This document shows, piece by piece, positions 6,704 through 13,733 of a stretch of 20,478 bases of DNA (positions within the stretch are counted from its first letter, which is position 1; each line of letters begins with the position of its first letter). The stretch spans positions 1 to 20,478 of the forward strand of contig DASCMO010000036.1 of NCBI GenBank assembly GCA_036010965.1, written 5' to 3'. This stretch comes from GCA-2686265 sp036010965 (GTDB taxonomy: Bacteria; Planctomycetota; UBA1135; GCA-002686595). The notes under the pieces were generated by a model that did no database searches, was not told the DNA's origin, and saw nothing but the letters and a program-made list of their open reading frames with translations. The position numbers were made by a program, and so were the translations under genes.

Positions 6704-9202
6704 ATGTCCATGTCGCGAAGACCCGCCATGACGACCGATCGACGCGCCCGGCGCGCCCCCCTCGCCCTGGCCCTCGCCCTGCTGTGCGCCTGCCAGAGCG
6801 CCCCGGGCGGCGGCCGCTTGCGCGTCCCGCGGGCCCGCGCCCACGCGCCGCGAGTGGAACCGGTGGATGTGGAGCACCTCTTCCTCGACCTCGCCCTCGA
6901 ACCCGCCGAACGCTGGCTGGAAGGCACCTGCACCGTCCACCTGGTGGCCGCCGCCACCGTCGTGGCCCAGTTCGAGCTCGACCTCGTCGGTCTGCAGGTC
7001 TTCTCGGTCCGCGATGGGACGGGCGCGGCCCTCGACTTCCGGCACGACGACGGCCGCCTGTGGATCCGACCTCGACGGCCCCTGGCGAGAGGCGAGCAGC
7101 TCCAGGTCGCCATCGCCTACGGCGGTTCACCCCAGAAGGGCCTGTGGTTCTGCGCCGAACGCGAAGGTGTGCCGACCCAGGTCTTCACCCAGGGGGAGTG
7201 CGAGGACGCGCGCTACTGGTTTCCCTGCATGGACTATCCCGCGGAGCGCGCCACCAGCGAGCTGCGCGTCACGATGCCCGAGCACTGGACCTCGGTCGCC
7301 GCCGGCGAACGCATCGCCGAGACCGTCGTGGACGGGCGCCGGATCCAGCACTGGCGCATGAGCGTGCCCCATCCCAGCTACCTCGTGACCCTGGTCGCAG
7401 GCGAGTTCACCCTCGTCGAGGACTCCTGGGACGGCATCCCCCTGACCACCCTCGCAGCCCCCGACCAGGCGCAGTGGCTGGAGGCCTCCTTCGAACAGAC
7501 CGATGAGATCCTGGCCTTCCTCTCCGAGGTGACGGGCCGCCGCTACCCCTACGCGAAGTACAGCCAGGCTTGCGTGGCGAACTTTCCCTTCGGGGGCATG
7601 GAGAACATCTCCGCCACGACCATGACGGAGGACACCCTGACCGACGCTCGCGGCCAGCGCGACCACACCTCCCACGGCCTGGTCGCCCACGAAGCCGCGC
7701 ACCAGTGGTTCGGCGACCTGCTGACCTGCGCGGACTGGTCGCACATCTGGCTCAACGAGGGCTTCGCGACCTACATGACCGCCCTCTACTTCGAACGCAC
7801 TCGCGGCATCGACGACTTCCGCGTCCGCATGCGCGACGCCCAGAGGGCCTACATGGCCGGAGATGTCGGCAACGGCCGGCGACCGACCGTCCACGACGTC
7901 TACCGCGATCCGATGGACCTCTTCTTCGGAGGCCACACCTACCCGGGCGGCGCCTCGCGCCTGCACCTGTTGCGGCGCGAGCTTGGAGACGATGCGTTCT
8001 TTGCCGGTGTGCGCCAGTACGTGGCCGACAACGCCGGCCGCGGAGTCGTGACCGCCGACCTGCGGCGGGCGATGGAGGCCGCCAGCGGCCGCGACCTGAC
8101 CTGGTTCTTCGAGCAGTGGTTCTTCAGCCCCGGTTTCCCCGAGCTAGAGATCGAGTGGAGCTGGCGCGAGGAGCAGCGCCGAGTCGAGCTCGTCGTGCGC
8201 CAGGTGCAAAGCCCCTCGCACGGGACGCCGCACTCCTTCGACCTGCCGCTCGATGTGGAAGTGATGGGCCCCGACGGCCCGCTCCTGCACGAACTGCGCG
8301 TCGAGCGCCGCGAGCACCGCTTCCTGCTCCCTGCCGAACAGCGCCCCCTCTGGCTGCGCTTCGACAAGCACGGCTGGGTGCCAATGCACCTGTCCCTCTC
8401 GCGCACGGCGACGGAGTGGCTCGCCATCGCGGAGGGTGACTGTGACGTCAACGGCCGGCGGGACGCGGTGGGCGCTTTGGGGCGCCTGCTCGCCGAGCAG
8501 GAGGACCTCGGCGTGAAGGCGATCCTGCGCGACGCCCTCGCCGAGCGCCTCGCGGGGGACGCGTCGCGCGCCGTGCGAGTGGCCGCCGCGGGCGCCCTGG
8601 CCGGCGCGGCCGACGGCCTCGCACGCGACGCCCTGACAGCCGCGGCCTCCGCTGATCCCGAGGCCTCCGTGCGCGTCGCTGCCCTGGGAGCCCTGGGCGC
8701 CTTCGCCCCCGACAGTCCCCTCGCGGAAATGGCACGCGGAGTCTATGAGGAAGGCTACAGCTGGAACGTGATGAAGGCCGCCGCGGGACTCGCGGCGCGC
8801 GCTGACCCGGCGGCGGCCGCGGGCTGGATCAGCGAGCGGCTCGACACGCCCTCGCCCCACGGCGTGCTCGAGGCGGGTCTGATCGATGTGCTCGGAGGGA
8901 TGACGGGCAGGGAGATCACCGTCACCCTGCTGGAGCGGGCGCGCGACAGGCAGGCTCCCGACGCCGTGCGCAGTGCTGCGGCGAGGGCCCTCGGAAACCG
9001 GGGCTTCGGCGATGACGACGTGCGCGCCTGCTTGCTGAACCTGCTCGACACGCGCCGCTTCCGCCTGCGGCAGACGGTCATCGGGGCGTTGGGAGCCCTC
9101 GACGACGTGCGCGTGCGGCGCCCCCTCGAAGCCCTCTACCGCCGCACCGTCTTCCCGCGCGAGCGCCGCAAGCTGGAGCAGATCCTCGACCTCGGCCCCT
9201 GA
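6704..9202 (+). CDS. M1-family aminopeptidase lipoprotein with C-terminal HEAT repeats
   Basis: From the ATG at 6704 this is 832 residues; ATG codons at 6710 and 6728 are alternatives. The segment APLALALALLCAC-QS is a lipoprotein signal with the lipobox LCAC, so the protein is likely anchored in a membrane facing the periplasm or the outside. The N-terminal M1 beta domain (about 50-260) contains CEDARYWFPCMDYPAERAT. GGMEN at 297-301 is the exopeptidase motif that binds the substrate amino terminus. HEAAH at 329-333 plus NEGF Glu352 form the zinc site HExxH-X18-E. Tyr413 in GGHTYPGG is the expected transition-state tyrosine. All catalytic residues are intact. From about residue 570 to the end there are repeated Ala/Leu/Arg-rich helical pairs (for example SVRVAALGALGAFAPDSPLA and AVRSAAARALGNRGF) of the HEAT type, perhaps a scaffold or substrate-binding part. 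It likely removes N-terminal residues from peptides outside the cytoplasm. Confidence 0.93.
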   Translation: MSMSRRPAMTTDRRARRAPLALALALLCACQSAPGGGRLRVPRARAHAPRVEPVDVEHLFLDLALEPAERWLEGTCTVHLVAAATVVAQFELDLVGLQVFSVRDGTGAALDFRHDDGRLWIRPRRPLARGEQLQVAIAYGGSPQKGLWFCAEREGVPTQVFTQGECEDARYWFPCMDYPAERATSELRVTMPEHWTSVAAGERIAETVVDGRRIQHWRMSVPHPSYLVTLVAGEFTLVEDSWDGIPLTTLAAPDQAQWLEASFEQTDEILAFLSEVTGRRYPYAKYSQACVANFPFGGMENISATTMTEDTLTDARGQRDHTSHGLVAHEAAHQWFGDLLTCADWSHIWLNEGFATYMTALYFERTRGIDDFRVRMRDAQRAYMAGDVGNGRRPTVHDVYRDPMDLFFGGHTYPGGASRLHLLRRELGDDAFFAGVRQYVADNAGRGVVTADLRRAMEAASGRDLTWFFEQWFFSPGFPELEIEWSWREEQRRVELVVRQVQSPSHGTPHSFDLPLDVEVMGPDGPLLHELRVERREHRFLLPAEQRPLWLRFDKHGWVPMHLSLSRTATEWLAIAEGDCDVNGRRDAVGALGRLLAEQEDLGVKAILRDALAERLAGDASRAVRVAAAGALAGAADGLARDALTAAASADPEASVRVAALGALGAFAPDSPLAEMARGVYEEGYSWNVMKAAAGLAARADPAAAAGWISERLDTPSPHGVLEAGLIDVLGGMTGREITVTLLERARDRQAPDAVRSAAARALGNRGFGDDDVRACLLNLLDTRRFRLRQTVIGALGALDDVRVRRPLEALYRRTVFPRERRKLEQILDLGP

Positions 9203-9284
9203 TGCGTCCGGAGGCTCGGGTTCGTGCTCCGTAAACCACAGGCGGCGGCACGAACGTCAGGGGTGAGGGAGCGAGCACGCACGC

Positions 9285-9290
9285 TATCCT
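9285..9290 (+). promoter_or_regulatory. Candidate -10 box directly before the selenoprotein gene
   Basis: TATCCT preceded by ACGC ends seven bases before the ATG at 9298. At that spacing transcription would begin at or next to the ATG, giving a leaderless mRNA, and no Shine-Dalgarno is present. No clear -35 box is seen. Confidence 0.4.
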
Positions 9291-9297
9291 GTGCCCC

Positions 9298-9873
9298 ATG
9301 ACCTGGATCGAGACTGTCGCGCCGGAGCGGGCCGAGGGCCGGCTCAAGCGCTTGTACAAGGGCGCGGTCGTGCGCGCGGGACGGGTGTTCAACATCGTGC
9401 GGGCCATGAGCCTCTCGCCCTCGATCATGAATGCTTCCCTGGCTCTCTACCGGCGCATCATGTTCGCCGAGGAGGGCCTGAGCCGCGTCCAGCGCGAGCT
9501 GCTTGCGGTGGTCGTCAGCAGTTCCAACGACTGCCACTACTGAACCCACGCGCATTCCTGGGATCTCCGTGACGAGATCTCCGAGACCGAGGACGAACAG
9601 ACCCTGGCCTTGTTGAACGCCGTTCGGGCGGACTGGCGCGAGGCGGGACTCTCCGCCGAGGACCGCGCCCTGTGCGACTTCGCCGAACGCTTGACACACC
9701 ACTCCGCCGCCATGAGGGAGGAGGACGTCCTTGCCCTGCGCGCGGTGGGCTTCGACGACCTGCAGATTCACGACGCGATCCAGGTCATCTCCTACTTCAA
9801 CTACATCAACCGCGTCGCCGACGCGATCCACGTGGACCTCGAGGAGGAGATGCCGGCCGACCCCCGGGGTTGA
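9298..9873 (+). CDS. AhpD-like (peroxidase-related, carboxymuconolactone-decarboxylase fold) selenoprotein with in-frame UGA
   Basis: Read through the TGA at 9541-9543, this gene encodes 191 residues of the AhpD-like 'peroxidase-related' family, thiol redox enzymes of the CMD fold. The segment before the TGA ends with LSRVQRELLAVVVSSSNDCHY, cut here at 9540; after the TGA the same frame continues THAHSWDLRDEISE and ends with typical family sequence, including LCDFAERLTHHSAAM and VISYFNYINRVADAIHVDL. The redox motif is thus Cys79-His-Tyr-Sec82 in place of CxxC. Glu67, Cys79, residue 82 and His86 keep the spacing of the AhpD catalytic set known from Mycobacterium (Glu118, Cys130, Cys133, His137). 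A SECIS-like hairpin follows the TGA. The role would be reduction of peroxides or partner disulfides in the cytoplasm. The alternative, a nonsense-mutated pseudogene, is less likely because the stop falls exactly on the redox cysteine and nothing else is damaged. Confidence 0.85.
9558..9583 (+). promoter_or_regulatory. Candidate bacterial SECIS element
   Basis: GATCTC (9562-9567) pairs perfectly with GAGATC (9574-9579) around the six-base loop CGTGAC (9568-9573). The stem extends by a G-U pair (9561/9580) and a G-C pair (9560/9581), then after one mismatch by C-G (9558/9583). The apical loop begins 24 bases after the TGA at 9541-9543, and the second loop base is G. Bacterial SECIS elements are described as a stem with an apical loop roughly 16-37 bases after the UGA and at least one G among the first two loop bases; this hairpin meets both. 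It would recruit SelB with selenocysteinyl-tRNA. Confidence 0.75.
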
Positions 9874-9898
9874 GGGAGCGCGCCTCCCGCACGAGAGC

Positions 9899-9931
9899 GG
9901 CGCCCCGCCCGCGGATCGCGGGCGGGGCGCC
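9899..9931. terminator. Strong bidirectional hairpin between convergent genes
   Basis: Bases 9899-9913 and 9917-9931 are perfectly complementary, giving a 15-base-pair, nearly all-GC stem with a three-base GAT loop. It lies between the stop of the plus-strand selenoprotein gene (9873) and the stop of the minus-strand gene (9966). It lacks a T-run on both sides, which is common in GC-rich genomes. It is the strongest inverted repeat in the window. Confidence 0.75.
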
Positions 9932-9965
9932 GTGTTCGATCTGGGCGGCGTTCGGCCGCCGCTCG

Positions 9966-10205
9966 TCAACTCTGGGGAGGAGCGACCTTGATGTCGCGGA
10001 TGTCATCGACGTTGAAGTCGACGCTCTGCTCCTGCTCGATGTTGATCAGGCGTCCGGTTCCCTTGAAGGGGTTGAAGATCAGCGCTCCCTGCACGACGCG
10101 GCCGTCCTTGAAGTGGATCGTGAGCTTGGAGGCGGTCCTCAGGTTGAGGAGCACGTCGTAGATCTTCTCCGGGAGGAGTTCTCGGCTCTTCTTGGCGGAA
10201 GTCAT
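9966..10205 (-). CDS. Small uncharacterised beta-rich protein (79 residues)
   Basis: From the ATG at 10205 the product is MTSAKKSRELLPEKIYDVLL..., 79 residues. After a basic N-terminal helix, the rest alternates hydrophobic and polar residues in short strands: SKLTIHFKDGRVVQGALIFN, then PFKGTGRLINIEQEQSVDFN and VDDIRDIKV. This is what a small SH3-like or Sm-like beta barrel would look like, with 'V-x-x-I-x-x-I' at the end where such folds close. I cannot name the family, and an RNA-binding role is only a guess. A CAGGGAA stretch about nine bases before the ATG may be a distant Shine-Dalgarno. A longer frame upstream exists but looks like non-coding sequence. It follows the Nudix gene on the same strand by 52 bases and is probably co-transcribed. 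Confidence 0.7.
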   Translation of the reverse strand: MTSAKKSRELLPEKIYDVLLNLRTASKLTIHFKDGRVVQGALIFNPFKGTGRLINIEQEQSVDFNVDDIRDIKVAPPQS

Positions 10206-10257
10206 CACGGCTAGTTCCCTGTTTCCTTCGTGTTCTGTGGCGAGGTCGGATGTGTGT

Positions 10258-10890
10258 TCAGTGGACGGAAGCGGCCGCCGGTGCGACCAGATCGTCGATG
10301 CGGGCGACGAGCAATCGGGACCATGTCTCGAAGTTCGCATCCTCGGCCGCGAGCCGCTCGAGCTCTCGGACGTTCACGAGCCTGCCTTCCAACTGGTCCG
10401 TCTCGCGGATCTCGACGGTGCCCGGTGCCTGGACCAGCTGAACCAGTCCTACGTGCACGGCACCCACGGCGTTGGAGTCATCGTTTAAAATCCCGAGCGG
10501 TCGGGCGGTCCAGGGGCCCTCCAGGTGGAGTTCCTCTTCGATTTCCCTCCGCGTGGCTGCGTGCAGCACGCGTTCGCGACCATCGCTGGCGTCGACGGGG
10601 TTGATGTGCCCACCGACCCCTATCGATAGCTTGTCGTGCAGCCGCGCTTCGCCGCCCGTACCCAGGCGGCGCAGCAGGAGCACCTCGTCGGAGCGGGCGA
10701 CCAGGGAGTAGGGGATCACCTGTTTCAGGCGCGGCTCATGCTCGGCGTGTCGGCGCTCGACGAAGAAGCCGTGCTCGCAGACGCGCGACGCAAAGTCGGC
10801 GTACGAAAATCCCGTCCCGAAGGGCGTGAAGCCCTGGGGGTAGCAGTCAGGGAAGAGATCCTCCCTTGGGACGACGTGGACGAATTCCAT
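10258..10890 (-). CDS. Nudix-family hydrolase
   Basis: This 210-residue protein starts MEFVHVVPREDLFPDCYPQG and contains a clear Nudix region. KLSIGVGGHINPVDASDGRE at 87-106 leads into the metal-binding helix ATRREIEEELHLEG at 112-125, where Arg115, Glu116, Glu119 and Glu120 match the REUxEE core. The insert between the Gly and the helix is somewhat longer than in the textbook GX5EX7REUXEEXGU box. LNDDSNAVGAVHVGL and NFETWSRLL further on are features of a MutT-related subgroup that has the long N-terminal domain seen here. Such enzymes hydrolyse nucleoside-diphosphate-linked compounds, but this subgroup's substrate is unknown to me. The ATG at 10890 fits the conserved N-terminus; the frame is open further upstream through a repeat-rich leader that is unlikely to be coding. 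No Shine-Dalgarno is seen. Confidence 0.88.
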   Translation of the reverse strand: MEFVHVVPREDLFPDCYPQGFTPFGTGFSYADFASRVCEHGFFVERRHAEHEPRLKQVIPYSLVARSDEVLLLRRLGTGGEARLHDKLSIGVGGHINPVDASDGRERVLHAATRREIEEELHLEGPWTARPLGILNDDSNAVGAVHVGLVQLVQAPGTVEIRETDQLEGRLVNVRELERLAAEDANFETWSRLLVARIDDLVAPAAASVH

Positions 10891-11201
10891 GGTCTGCGCG
10901 GCGTGATCGTGTGCGCCGCGTGGCTGTTGGCGCGATGCCGTCCCGGGATGGCGGTGTCCGGGATGGTGGATGGTGGATGGTGGGATGGCGGTGATTCGGG
11001 TCCGCAACCCGCACTCCCACGCGAGTAGGAGCCCAGCGGGCCGAGGCTATCAGATTTCTTGGCTATTCCGGGCAACTCCCCGCGTTCCCCACCGGTCCTT
11101 GCTCAGGATCGGGAGGGTGCCTGATCCTCGCCCCACAGACCTGATGCTAGTGCCCAATCCGCTCCCCGCAAGTCAGGCAGATTGCCGATGAGCGAAGAAG
11201 T
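10891..11201. other. Gap of 311 bases between the Nudix gene and rnpB
   Basis: No gene is seen here. It contains the leader of the Nudix gene with a short GGATGG-type repeat (10945-10993), a possible minus-strand -10 box TAGCCT (11044-11049), and a weak AGGATC/GATCCT inverted repeat near 11105-11130 that could lie in the region where rnpB transcription ends. No T-run terminator is evident. Confidence 0.4.
10945..10993. repeat. Short GGATGGT tandem repeat
   Basis: GGATGGT occurs three times in perfect tandem at 10961-10981. It is flanked by two copies of GGGATGGCGGTG, at 10945-10956 and 10982-10993. It lies in the probable 5' leader of the Nudix gene, on the opposite strand. Confidence 0.8.
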
Positions 11202-11588
11202 GGCGCGAGAGGACCTGTAAGCCGGATCCTGTTCCCCTCCGAGGAGGGGTGACGGTCATTTCTCTGGGACCGGACTCGCGCCCGGCCTCGAACGACCTAC
11301 CCGGAAGGCGCTGGATGTGGGTCATCAACCGATAGCCTTCCCTATTTGGTCTTTCTCCAGGTGGGGTTTGCCCTGCCAGCCCTGTCACCAGGACCGCGGT
11401 GCGCTCTTACCGCACCTTTTCACCCTTACCGCTTCCGACCCGGAGGCCGCCCGCGGCGGTCTGTTTTCTGTGGCACTTTCCCTGGCCTCGCGGCCGGTTG
11501 CCGTTAGCAACCACCTCGACCCGTGGAGCCCGGACTTTCCTCCCCGTGGGGCGAACCCCGCGGAACGACCGTCCAGTCCTCTCGCGCC
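11202..11588 (-). ncRNA. rnpB: RNase P RNA, bacterial type A
   Basis: Read on the minus strand this holds the conserved RNase P blocks in the right order. GAGGAAAGTCCGGGCTCC is near the 5' end, followed by GCCACAGAAAACAGACC (the ACAGNRA block), GGTAAGGGTGAAAAGGTGCG, then GGTAAGAGCGCACCG, AAAGACCAAATAGG, and finally ACAGGATCCGGCTTACAGG near the 3' end. The ends are fixed by helix P1: GGCGCGAGAGGAC (11588-11576) pairs perfectly over 13 bases with GTCCTCTCGCGCC (11214-11202). About 387 nt is normal. This RNA is the catalytic part of RNase P, which matures tRNA 5' ends. A TAGGAT box ends seven bases before the 5' end. Several open frames cross it on both strands but are accidental. Confidence 0.97.
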
Positions 11589-11594
11589 GCCCAG

Positions 11595-11600
11595 ATCCTA
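11595..11600 (-). promoter_or_regulatory. Candidate -10 box of rnpB
   Basis: On the minus strand TAGGAT (11600 to 11595) ends seven bases before the 5' end of rnpB predicted from helix P1 at 11588, the right distance for a -10 element. Because the RNA start is fixed independently by base pairing, this is the best-supported promoter box in the window. No clear -35 box is seen. Confidence 0.6.
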
Positions 11601-11655
11601 TCCAACCAGGGCCCCTCCCGTCTGCCCCGCTGCCCCGAGCAACCCGAAGGGGCGC

Positions 11656-11682
11656 TTGCGACATCCCAGGACGCGCTAGAAT
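11656..11682 (+). promoter_or_regulatory. Candidate promoter of the VWA gene
   Basis: TTGCGA (11656-11661) resembles a -35 box and TAGAAT (11677-11682) a -10 box, with a 15-base spacer, slightly short. The ATG of the VWA gene is at 11709, so a leader of about 20 bases is expected. The box is preceded by GCGC as in other candidate promoters here. Confidence 0.45.
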
Positions 11683-11708
11683 CCCCGTCCACGCCCCCAG
11701 CGGATCCC

Positions 11709-13712
11709 ATGCGCAGCAACTCCCTTTTCCTTGCCCTGCTGTTGATCGGCCTCACCCTTGCCCCACGCGCGCTGCCCGCGCGCGGGAGCGTGGACGACGA
11801 CGCCGAGCTGGCGGAGCGCTTCGGACGCACAGTGCTCACGGGCAGCCTCGCGGACCGCCGGGAGGTGCTCGACGCGCTCGTCGCCCTGGCGGACCATGGG
11901 CAGGCGGAGGTCCTTGAGGCGGAGTTCGCGCGCGTCTCGATCAAGCTGCGTGGCGCGCGGGACGCGGCCTTCCGGGCCCGCTATTCCCTCGATCGCCAGC
12001 GCGAGCTCCTGGCGCGCATGAAGCTCAACGCCGAGCGCGATCCGAGCCTGGAGGAGTACCTTGAGCCCCAGCACGAGCGGGTCGCCGAGCTGGCGGAGGA
12101 GCTCGCCGGAGAGCGCGAGACGCTCGCCGATCTCGACCCCTGGTACGACCTGCTTGGCGAGGGCACGGGGCGCTTCTTCGCAGCCCTCAAGCCGAGCAAG
12201 CGCAAGAAGATCGAGGGCGCGCTCTGGGACGCGATCGAGGACGAGGCGGCCGACTTGCCCGCACGCCTGGCCGCGATGGAGATGCTGGGCTTTGGCGGCT
12301 CCGACGGGACGGCGGTCAGCTTGCAAGATCTGATCTTCGACGTCTGCTCGGAGAGCGGCAAGCTCAAGCGCAAGTTGCCGCGACTGATGGTCGATGTGCG
12401 CAAGTTCGAGCTGCGCATGCAGCGCGAGCAAGAACAGAACGACGGGGGCATGAGCCGGTCGTTGATGGAGCAGTACAACCGCGCCAAGAAGGAGGCCTCG
12501 GATCTGCAGCGGCGCGTGACCTACCTGAGCTTCCTCGCCGACGCGGCGGTGTCGGCCGGGGCGCGCGGGCTCGCGCGCGAAGAGGGCAAGGTCCAGGAGC
12601 GTTCGCTCAGCACCCTGCTGCGCTCCCAGAAGAAGGGCCGTGACGGTGCTCGCCAGCGTATCCTCGCCATGCTCGGCGGCGTCGAGGACGAGGGCGTTCG
12701 GACCCGGCTGCGGGAGATGATCGAGGGCGAGGAGGAGCCCAGCGCCCGGGCGGCGATGATCGACGCCCTGGCCGCCGCGGGTGACGTCGGGCTGGCCGAG
12801 CTGCTGCTCGGTGGCTCCCTCGCGGACGAGAGCTGGCATGTGCGCGCCCGCGCCGCGGCCGCCCTGGCGCGCCTGCGCGCGCGCGATGCCGTTCCGATCC
12901 TGATCGAGCGCCTGGAGGCCGAGGAAGGTCGGGTGGGGACGGACATCCAGGGAGCTCTGCGCTCCCTGACGGGGGAGGACTTCGGCGGCAACGTCGAACT
13001 ATGGCGGCGCTGGTTTGCCGAGCACGGCGACGACTTCGTGGTGCCGGAGCTCGACGAATTGGAAGCGCGGGCCAGCGAGGAGGCGCGTGAGTCGATCGGC
13101 ATGACCTTCTTCGGCATCCGGAGCGACAGCCGGCGCGTGCTTTTCGTGCTCGACCTCTCGGGTTCGATGGAGTTCTCGATGGTGCCGCGCAACAACCCCA
13201 ATGATGACCCGAGCAAGCCCTACGATCGACCGCGCAAGGGCGAGATCTCGCGCCTGACCGCTGCCAAGCGCGCGATCGTCAAGGCACTGGGGGGCGTCGA
13301 GGACGGCTCGGTCTTCAATATGATCTTCTACGCCAGCGATGTCTGGACCTGGAACGACGAGACGGTCGTCATGGAACCCGACACCCGTTCCGAGGCGATG
13401 CGCTTCTGCGAGTCGCTCGAAGCGGTCGGGGCGACCAACATCTACGGCGCCCTGAAGGTCGCCCTTGAGCAGGCGGGTGCGACGGGCGGCGACGAATGGA
13501 GCGAGCCAAAGATCGACACGATCTTCTTCCTCTCCGACGGGCGCGCGACAGTGGGCCTCTCGACCGACGCCGATGAGACGCTGGCCTTCGTGAGAGAGAT
13601 GAACTCCAACGCCGGGGTCGTGATCCACACCATCGGCCTGTCCGGAGCGCAGGATGCCTACCTGCTGCGGTCCCTCGCAGAGCAGAACGGCGGCTCCTAC
13701 ACCTCGCGCTGA
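11709..13712 (+). CDS. Exported coiled-coil / HEAT / von Willebrand factor A domain protein
   Basis: The 667-residue product starts with a signal peptide (MRSNSLFLALLLIGLTLAPR, cleavage probably near residue 25). A charged, helical, coiled-coil-like region follows (about 35-330; for example HERVAELAEELAGERETLAD). Residues about 330-440 contain HEAT-like helical pairs (SWHVRARAAAALARLRARDA). The C-terminal third is a VWA domain with an intact metal-ion site: DLSGSM with Asp482, Ser484 and Ser486, then Thr576 in VGATNIYGAL and Asp610 in FFLSDGRATVG. VWA domains with this site bind protein ligands through a divalent ion, so an adhesion or complex-assembly role outside the cytoplasm is likely. 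The downstream alpha/beta-hydrolase-like gene follows after 21 bases and is probably co-transcribed. No protease or other enzyme domain is seen. Confidence 0.92.
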   Translation: MRSNSLFLALLLIGLTLAPRALPARGSVDDDAELAERFGRTVLTGSLADRREVLDALVALADHGQAEVLEAEFARVSIKLRGARDAAFRARYSLDRQRELLARMKLNAERDPSLEEYLEPQHERVAELAEELAGERETLADLDPWYDLLGEGTGRFFAALKPSKRKKIEGALWDAIEDEAADLPARLAAMEMLGFGGSDGTAVSLQDLIFDVCSESGKLKRKLPRLMVDVRKFELRMQREQEQNDGGMSRSLMEQYNRAKKEASDLQRRVTYLSFLADAAVSAGARGLAREEGKVQERSLSTLLRSQKKGRDGARQRILAMLGGVEDEGVRTRLREMIEGEEEPSARAAMIDALAAAGDVGLAELLLGGSLADESWHVRARAAAALARLRARDAVPILIERLEAEEGRVGTDIQGALRSLTGEDFGGNVELWRRWFAEHGDDFVVPELDELEARASEEARESIGMTFFGIRSDSRRVLFVLDLSGSMEFSMVPRNNPNDDPSKPYDRPRKGEISRLTAAKRAIVKALGGVEDGSVFNMIFYASDVWTWNDETVVMEPDTRSEAMRFCESLEAVGATNIYGALKVALEQAGATGGDEWSEPKIDTIFFLSDGRATVGLSTDADETLAFVREMNSNAGVVIHTIGLSGAQDAYLLRSLAEQNGGSYTSR

Positions 13713-13733
13713 AAGAGCGCGCAGAGAGAGGTC

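Noticed and set aside
9298..9543. A short 81-residue protein ending at the TGA
   Set aside because: It would end immediately before the position of the redox Cys, and the frame after the TGA continues with conserved family sequence and a SECIS-like hairpin.
11317..11679. Plus- and minus-strand open frames crossing rnpB
   Set aside because: The region is explained completely by RNase P RNA, whose conserved blocks and P1 helix are all present.
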